From DATGMB01 sp035293845 (lineage in GTDB: Bacteria > Acidobacteriota > Terriglobia > Bryobacterales > Bryobacteraceae), in NCBI GenBank assembly GCA_035293845.1, contig DATGMB010000157.1, forward strand, positions 1 through 19,742: a stretch of DNA of 19,742 nt, written 5' to 3'. The position numbers and the translations under genes are program-made. The notes beneath the pieces were generated by a model that saw only the letters and a program-made list of their open reading frames with translations, did no database searches and was not told the origin of the DNA. Shown here piece by piece: positions 15,478-19,742 of the stretch (position 1 is the first letter of the stretch; every line of letters begins with the position of its first letter).

Positions 15478-16794
15478 TTACCCGCGCGCCGCGCCTTTCG
15501 CCGGCGCGCGGCGCCACAGGTAGTACACCGGCAGGCCGGTCGCCGTCAGCGCCAGGCTGGCGAGCGACGGGCCGGGCCGCGTCACGAGCATATTCCCGAG
15601 GAACCAGACCGTGACCGCGATGAAGAGCAGTGGCGTCGCGGGGTAGCCCCACATGCGATAGGGCCGCGGCGCCTCCGGGCGCGTGCGGCGCAGAACGATC
15701 ACCGCCGCCACCATCAGCCCGTAGAACAGCCACATGTTGAGCATCGCGTACTCGAGCAGCGCCTCGTAGGATCCCGTAACGACCAGCAGGATCGACCATG
15801 CGGCCTGCGCGGCTACCGCGAACGCCGGCGTGCCGAAGCGCGGGTGGACCTCCGCGAATTTGCGGAAGAAGAGGCCGTCGGCGGCCTGCGCGAAATAGAA
15901 GCGCGGGCTGGTGAGGAAGCAGCCGTTGATGGTGCCGAGGATGGAGACGAGCACGATGGCCGAAACCAGCCTGCCACCGGCGGCGCCCATCGCGCGTTCG
16001 GCCGCGGCGGCGCCCACGTGCTCGCTGGCGGCAATTTCCGGAATCGAGAGCACACGCAGGTAGGCCAGATTGGCGAGCAGGTAGATCGCCATGCAGGCGA
16101 GCGAACCGAGCGCGAGCGCGCGCAGCACGTTGCGCTGGGGGTCCCGGATTTCGCCCGCGACGAACGTCAACTGCACCCAGCCGTCGAAGGCCAGCAGGCA
16201 CGCGATCAGCGCCACGCCGGCGCTGGCGAGAGAGAACGGCGGGTGCGCCGGCGCTGCGGCCGCGGGCGGGCGGCCGCCGGACCAGAAGGCGCCGGCGACG
16301 ATCAGAAAAATGCCCAGCACCTTGGCCGCCGTGAATGCCTTCTGCACGCCCGCGCCTGCCTTGACGCCGCGGTAATTGATGGCGGCGAAGGCGAGGATCA
16401 CGCCCGCGCCGAGCGCCTTCGCGGCGATGCCGCCGAGCGGAACGAAATACGCGGTGTAGAGAGCGAACGTCACGGCCAGCCATGCCACCTGCGCCGTGCG
16501 GGCCACGGTGAAGCTCGACCAGCCGCAGACGAAGGCGGCCAGCGGGCCGTAGGCTTCGCGGAGGAACACGTACTGGCCGCCGGTGGCGGGAAATGCCGCG
16601 CCCAGCTCCGCGCAGGCCAGCGCGCCGAAGAACGAGATCACGCCGGCGAAGATCCAGGCGCCCAGGATCAGCGGCGCCGAGTGCAGATTGGCGGCCACGA
16701 GGTTCGGCACGAGAAAGATGCCGCCGCCGATCACCAGCCCGATCACGATGGCGACGGAATCCGCCAGGGTGAGGCGGCGCGCCAGCGTCTCCAC
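15478..16794 (-). CDS. APC-family amino acid permease
   Basis: This 438-residue inner-membrane transporter of the amino acid-polyamine-organocation superfamily probably imports or exchanges amino acids using an ion or solute gradient. About 12 hydrophobic helices are visible. The first carries VIGGGIFLVP with the substrate-binding GGGIF at 23-27, and ELGAAFPATGGQYVFLREAYG follows helix 2, as in APC proteins. The chosen GTG start at 16794 overlaps the stop of the GNAT gene (TAGTG), suggesting translational coupling. The frame is open further upstream, but there it is the shadow of the GNAT gene and encodes non-hydrophobic sequence. The substrate cannot be named; the neighbouring peptidase suggests products of peptide breakdown, which is inference. 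Confidence 0.9.
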   Translation of the reverse strand: METLARRLTLADSVAIVIGLVIGGGIFLVPNLVAANLHSAPLILGAWIFAGVISFFGALACAELGAAFPATGGQYVFLREAYGPLAAFVCGWSSFTVARTAQVAWLAVTFALYTAYFVPLGGIAAKALGAGVILAFAAINYRGVKAGAGVQKAFTAAKVLGIFLIVAGAFWSGGRPPAAAAPAHPPFSLASAGVALIACLLAFDGWVQLTFVAGEIRDPQRNVLRALALGSLACMAIYLLANLAYLRVLSIPEIAASEHVGAAAAERAMGAAGGRLVSAIVLVSILGTINGCFLTSPRFYFAQAADGLFFRKFAEVHPRFGTPAFAVAAQAAWSILLVVTGSYEALLEYAMLNMWLFYGLMVAAVIVLRRTRPEAPRPYRMWGYPATPLLFIAVTVWFLGNMLVTRPGPSLASLALTATGLPVYYLWRRAPAKGAARG

Positions 16795-17768
16795 TACCAG
16801 CGCTCCCAGACGTAGGCCGAAAACTGGCGCCGGATTTCGAAGCCGGTGCGCAGGTAGAGATTGACCGCGCCGGTATTCGACGACGTGACCGTCAGCGTGG
16901 CGGAGCGGCAGCCCATATCCCGCAGAGTGGTGAGCGACTGCCGCAGCAGCGCGTAGCCGATGCCGGTCCCGCGCACCACGGGCGAGACGCAGATCTGCGT
17001 GATGTGGCCGCATGCCGGCGCGACCAGGCTGGCGAGCGAGATGCCGCACAGGCGGCCCGTGGCGGCCTCGAAGGCGGCAAAGGACGCGGGCCGGTAGAAC
17101 GAGCCGCAGCCGGGGTATTGCACGATGTTGTAGAGGAAGCGCCGCGCGCCGGGAATGCTGCGGTATTGATCGTTGACGCGGCTGTCCACGTGGCCGGTGT
17201 AGGCGGCGGCAATCAGTTGCGCGGCCGGCTCCTGGTAGTGATCGGACCACTTCTCGATGTACATGGGCTGGCGCACGCGGCCCTCGGCCAGCGCGGCGCG
17301 CTCGAGGTCCAGGTACATGAAATTGCGGCGATAGGTGGAGGCGCAATCGGTGCGGGGAATGACGAAACCCGGCGCGTGCCGCAGCATCATGAGCTGGCTC
17401 TCGATGCGATTGACGGGCCGGGTCTTCATGACCGCATCCACGCCCCACTCGAGCAGCTCCGCTTCGCGCTCCGGGCTCGACCACGCGCGGCGCACGAACA
17501 GATCGCCGATGAGGCCCTTGTTGTCCTCGATCACATAGTACAGGTAGCCCGTGACCTCGCCATCCTCGATCAGCGCGCAACCGTTCAGCGCGCGCAGATC
17601 GACGAAGCGGCGCACGAGATCCGCGGATTTCTCAAAGTCCCAGTGCAGCTCTTCGAGCCACGCCGCGGTCTCTTCGGCGAGCAGCGGTTCGAGGTCCCGC
17701 GCCGCAAGCTGGCGCAGATCGACGATCTCGGGCGGTCGCAGCACGGGGGAATGGAGGCGCGCGGCCAT
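16794..17768 (-). CDS. GNAT acetyltransferase, possibly tandem GNAT domains
   Basis: This 324-residue protein is a GCN5-related N-acetyltransferase that transfers an acetyl or acyl group from acyl-CoA. The clear domain is C-terminal, about 180-324: ITQICVSPVVRGTGIG, with the acetyl-CoA phosphate loop RGTGIG at 266-271, then N-x-GAVNLYLRTGF as the usual motif B. The N-terminal half (about 30-150, GCALIEDGEVTGYLYYVIED) resembles a second, degenerate GNAT fold without a readable CoA loop, an arrangement known from mycothiol synthase-like proteins. No signal peptide is seen. The ATG starts six bases after the stop of the upstream M49 peptidase gene, and the stop overlaps the permease start. Substrate unknown; amino acid or peptide acetylation would fit the neighbours. 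Confidence 0.85.
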   Translation of the reverse strand: MAARLHSPVLRPPEIVDLRQLAARDLEPLLAEETAAWLEELHWDFEKSADLVRRFVDLRALNGCALIEDGEVTGYLYYVIEDNKGLIGDLFVRRAWSSPEREAELLEWGVDAVMKTRPVNRIESQLMMLRHAPGFVIPRTDCASTYRRNFMYLDLERAALAEGRVRQPMYIEKWSDHYQEPAAQLIAAAYTGHVDSRVNDQYRSIPGARRFLYNIVQYPGCGSFYRPASFAAFEAATGRLCGISLASLVAPACGHITQICVSPVVRGTGIGYALLRQSLTTLRDMGCRSATLTVTSSNTGAVNLYLRTGFEIRRQFSAYVWERW

Positions 17769-17774
17769 GGGCTG

Positions 17775-19742
17775 CTATTGTACTCCGTACATCCGGGCGT
17801 AGCTCAACTGCTGCCGGACCACATCCCGCGGATAGGAGATTTCGACGGCGGAGACCTTCCCGGCCGCATCGAAATGAGGCGTCAGATCGGAGTAGACGCC
17901 GCACCAATAAGTCGGGATGTTCAGCCTGGCATAGCGCGCGGCGACCTGGTCCCGCAGCCTGGGGTCGAAGTGCACGGCATAGCGGTCGACCAGCGACTTG
18001 ATCGCGTTGTAGTCGCCTTCCGCCTTGATGCGCATCAGCTCGGCGAGCAGCATGCCCACGCCCTGGTGCATCTTGTCGAAATCCACCAGCTCCAGATAGG
18101 TCTTGCCGTTGCGTTCGGCCTTGCGGATGGCGCCGGTCTTATCCATGATGTAGTTGACGATCAACTGGCGGTTGCGCTGGTGGTCCTCCTCGATGGTGTC
18201 GCCGTGCGGGATGCGGGCGAGCTGCGTGATGCCGACGCGGACCGCGGCGTAGTACATGGCCTTGGCGACATCGGGGCTCGAGACGAGGCCCAGCTCGCGC
18301 AGCTTGGGATCGGTGATGTTCCACAGCGCCATCAAATCGGCGCGCGCCTCTTCGAGCGTCGAATAGTATTCCTTCAGGTACGATTCCGGGCTCCCCTTGA
18401 GACCCGGGCTCAGCTTGCCGGAGCCGTGGCCGATCACTTCGTGCAAGGCGGTCATCAGGTCGCCGGCCTCCACGCCGTACTTCTTGCAGATGGCGATCTC
18501 TTCCGGCGAGGCGGCGAACTCTTCGAGCGAGCCCCATCCCTGCGCCTCGGCGAGGGCGCGCGTGCTGCCGGTGAACAGGAAGCTCTTGCTGCCGTACTTT
18601 TCGTGGATCTCGGCGTCGTTGGGGAGGTTGTCCCCGATGGTGGTGACGGAGAAATCGCCGGTTTCGATGACGGTTTCGACGGCCTTCGCCACGGGCGGCT
18701 GGACGCCCTGCTTTTTATACTGCCGGGCCCAGGGCGCGCGGTTCTCGAAGTACTGCGCGTTGGCCGCGATCTTCGCCATCAGGCCGCTCAGCTTGCTGTC
18801 CGTAATGCTGACGAAGCTCTGCGAAGTGCCTTTGGCGGCGCGGACGTCGCGGTAGACCTCGATGAAGCCGTTGGCGAAATCGACGGGCGGGCTGTTCTGC
18901 ACCCAGGCGATGCCGAAGCGGATCCAGTCCCGCGGATCGCCGGTCTGGTAGTAGCGGATGAGATCGGACAGGACCTCGGCCTGGCCGGGCTCCGCGTACG
19001 CGCGCGCCTTGTCCAGATACTCGTTGGCCTTCCGGAGGAACTCCGCGTAGCGGCCCGGCGGCACTTTGCCATCGGGCGTACCGGCGCGGTAGACCTCTTC
19101 CAGGAGCTTGCCGTCCGCGGTCTTGACGAGGCGCGAGTTGAGCGGGTGGGTGTCGTGGAAATTTTTGAGGTCCGCCATGGAGGCGCCGGAGTAGAAATTG
19201 TTGGCGCTGGCCTGCAGGATATCAAGGCCGCCCGCCGGGCTTTTGGCGGTGAGCATCGGCTGGAAGGCAGGGTCGAATAGCGAGGCCCGTAAATCGTCGA
19301 GCTCGCGGTCGAGCTCGGCCTGCGTGCGCAGCGGCGGGAGGCCGTAGGCGGCGGCCTTGTAAGCGCCGGCGGCGAAGGCGAGGTGCGCGGCGGATTTCAA
19401 CTCGTCGGGGGTGAAGCCGGGGACGAATTTCTGCGCGGTCATTTCATTGTGATTGCCGCGATTGGCCCAGAAGAGCTTGGTGTAATCGGAGACCTTGCCG
19501 CGCAGATCGGCGCGGAGGACCGCGCGATGCAGCATGATGCCTTCGAGCAGCCGCTTCTGGCGGAGCCCGAAGGCGGAGTTCTGGTCGTAATCGATGGGAT
19601 CGATCGCGATGGAAGCCTGGCTGAGCCAGTAGGTAAGGGCCTGCTCGCGCGGGGTAAGCTGGCGGAAGCTTTCCGCCTGGAGCTGGATGAAGCCGGTCGC
19701 GCCGACGCGGTCGACCAGGGCGCCGGAATCGGCCGCCCAAAG
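17775..19742 (-). CDS. M49 family metallopeptidase (dipeptidyl-peptidase III-like), 5' end cut by window
   Basis: At least 655 residues are visible; the frame stays open to the right edge, so the N-terminus is missing. This is a zinc peptidase of family M49, which removes dipeptides from the N-terminus of oligopeptides. The signature HEVIGHGSGK is encoded at 18414-18443, giving an HExxxH zinc site, and EEARAD at 18336-18353 supplies the third ligand and matches the EExxxD motif. The end (SYARMYGVQ) is complete. ATG 19535 is an internal methionine: readable family-like sequence continues upstream of it (DYDQNSAFGLRQKRLLEGI). Because the start is not visible, export cannot be judged. It is the first visible gene of a minus-strand cluster with GNAT and the APC permease, consistent with peptide breakdown and uptake. 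Confidence 0.92.
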   Translation of the reverse strand, partial: LWAADSGALVDRVGATGFIQLQAESFRQLTPREQALTYWLSQASIAIDPIDYDQNSAFGLRQKRLLEGIMLHRAVLRADLRGKVSDYTKLFWANRGNHNEMTAQKFVPGFTPDELKSAAHLAFAAGAYKAAAYGLPPLRTQAELDRELDDLRASLFDPAFQPMLTAKSPAGGLDILQASANNFYSGASMADLKNFHDTHPLNSRLVKTADGKLLEEVYRAGTPDGKVPPGRYAEFLRKANEYLDKARAYAEPGQAEVLSDLIRYYQTGDPRDWIRFGIAWVQNSPPVDFANGFIEVYRDVRAAKGTSQSFVSITDSKLSGLMAKIAANAQYFENRAPWARQYKKQGVQPPVAKAVETVIETGDFSVTTIGDNLPNDAEIHEKYGSKSFLFTGSTRALAEAQGWGSLEEFAASPEEIAICKKYGVEAGDLMTALHEVIGHGSGKLSPGLKGSPESYLKEYYSTLEEARADLMALWNITDPKLRELGLVSSPDVAKAMYYAAVRVGITQLARIPHGDTIEEDHQRNRQLIVNYIMDKTGAIRKAERNGKTYLELVDFDKMHQGVGMLLAELMRIKAEGDYNAIKSLVDRYAVHFDPRLRDQVAARYARLNIPTYWCGVYSDLTPHFDAAGKVSAVEISYPRDVVRQQLSYARMYGVQ

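Noticed and set aside
15478..17580. A fused GNAT-APC protein of 700 residues
   Set aside because: The upstream part is the GNAT gene in another frame; the permease begins at GTG 16794.
17004..19280. Long plus-strand open frame (758 codons) opposite the GNAT and M49 genes
   Set aside because: It spans two unrelated genes on the other strand, and its sequence is rich in Ala, Gly, Asp, Val with no motif, as expected of a shadow frame.
1..19742. CRISPR arrays, tRNA or rRNA genes, insertion sequences
   Set aside because: No regularly spaced direct repeats, cloverleaf-like sequence, ribosomal RNA signature or transposase motif was seen on reading the window.

Overview
The window is about 20 kb of GC-rich, densely coding DNA from a free-living bacterium. 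Three things suggest Acidobacteria, perhaps a Solibacter/Bryobacter relative: a small hypothetical protein of the KQIAANRRNA / STGPRT family, a secreted DUF1080 protein with a GH20 hexosaminidase, and small lipocalin-like secreted proteins in tandem. This assignment is inferred from gene content, since no rRNA or tRNA gene is visible. No insertion sequence or CRISPR array was seen either.

Layout. Positions 1-264 hold no recognisable gene. A minus-strand hypothetical gene (265-978) diverges from a complete type I restriction-modification operon, hsdM-hsdS-hsdR (1184-7559, plus strand), whose genes overlap by 4 and 1 bases. A short gene for an isolated histidine-kinase dimerisation/phosphoacceptor domain follows (7655-7942), then tsaD for tRNA t6A synthesis (7962-9038). 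Convergent with tsaD is a minus-strand pair: an SDR oxidoreductase (10204-10998) followed by an M20 metallopeptidase (9041-10180). Diverging from that pair on the plus strand are a secreted DUF1080 protein (11075-11707) and a DUF2071 protein (11710-12471), 2 bases apart. Next come an exported GH20 beta-N-acetylhexosaminidase (12528-14561) and two tandem paralogous small secreted proteins (14658-15038 and 15097-15474). The right end is a minus-strand cluster: an M49 dipeptidyl-peptidase III-like metallopeptidase whose 5' end lies beyond the window, a GNAT acetyltransferase and an APC-family permease.

How the genes fit together. HsdM methylates and HsdR cleaves DNA at a site chosen by HsdS, so this operon is the defence module. 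Its two recognition domains make the specificity unpredictable by eye. The right half looks like scavenging of polymers and peptides: hexosaminidase and DUF1080 for sugars, M20 and M49 peptidases plus an amino-acid permease for peptides. That shared role is inferred from families and gene order.

The most distinctive signal is the tandem pair of secreted proteins. Each copy carries its own promoter-like element of the extracytoplasmic-function (ECF/RpoE) sigma type, GGAACTT and TCTGA or TATGA, with identical 16-base spacing. The duplication therefore covered regulation as well as coding sequence, and suggests envelope-stress control. I found no clearly new defence system beyond the type I operon.
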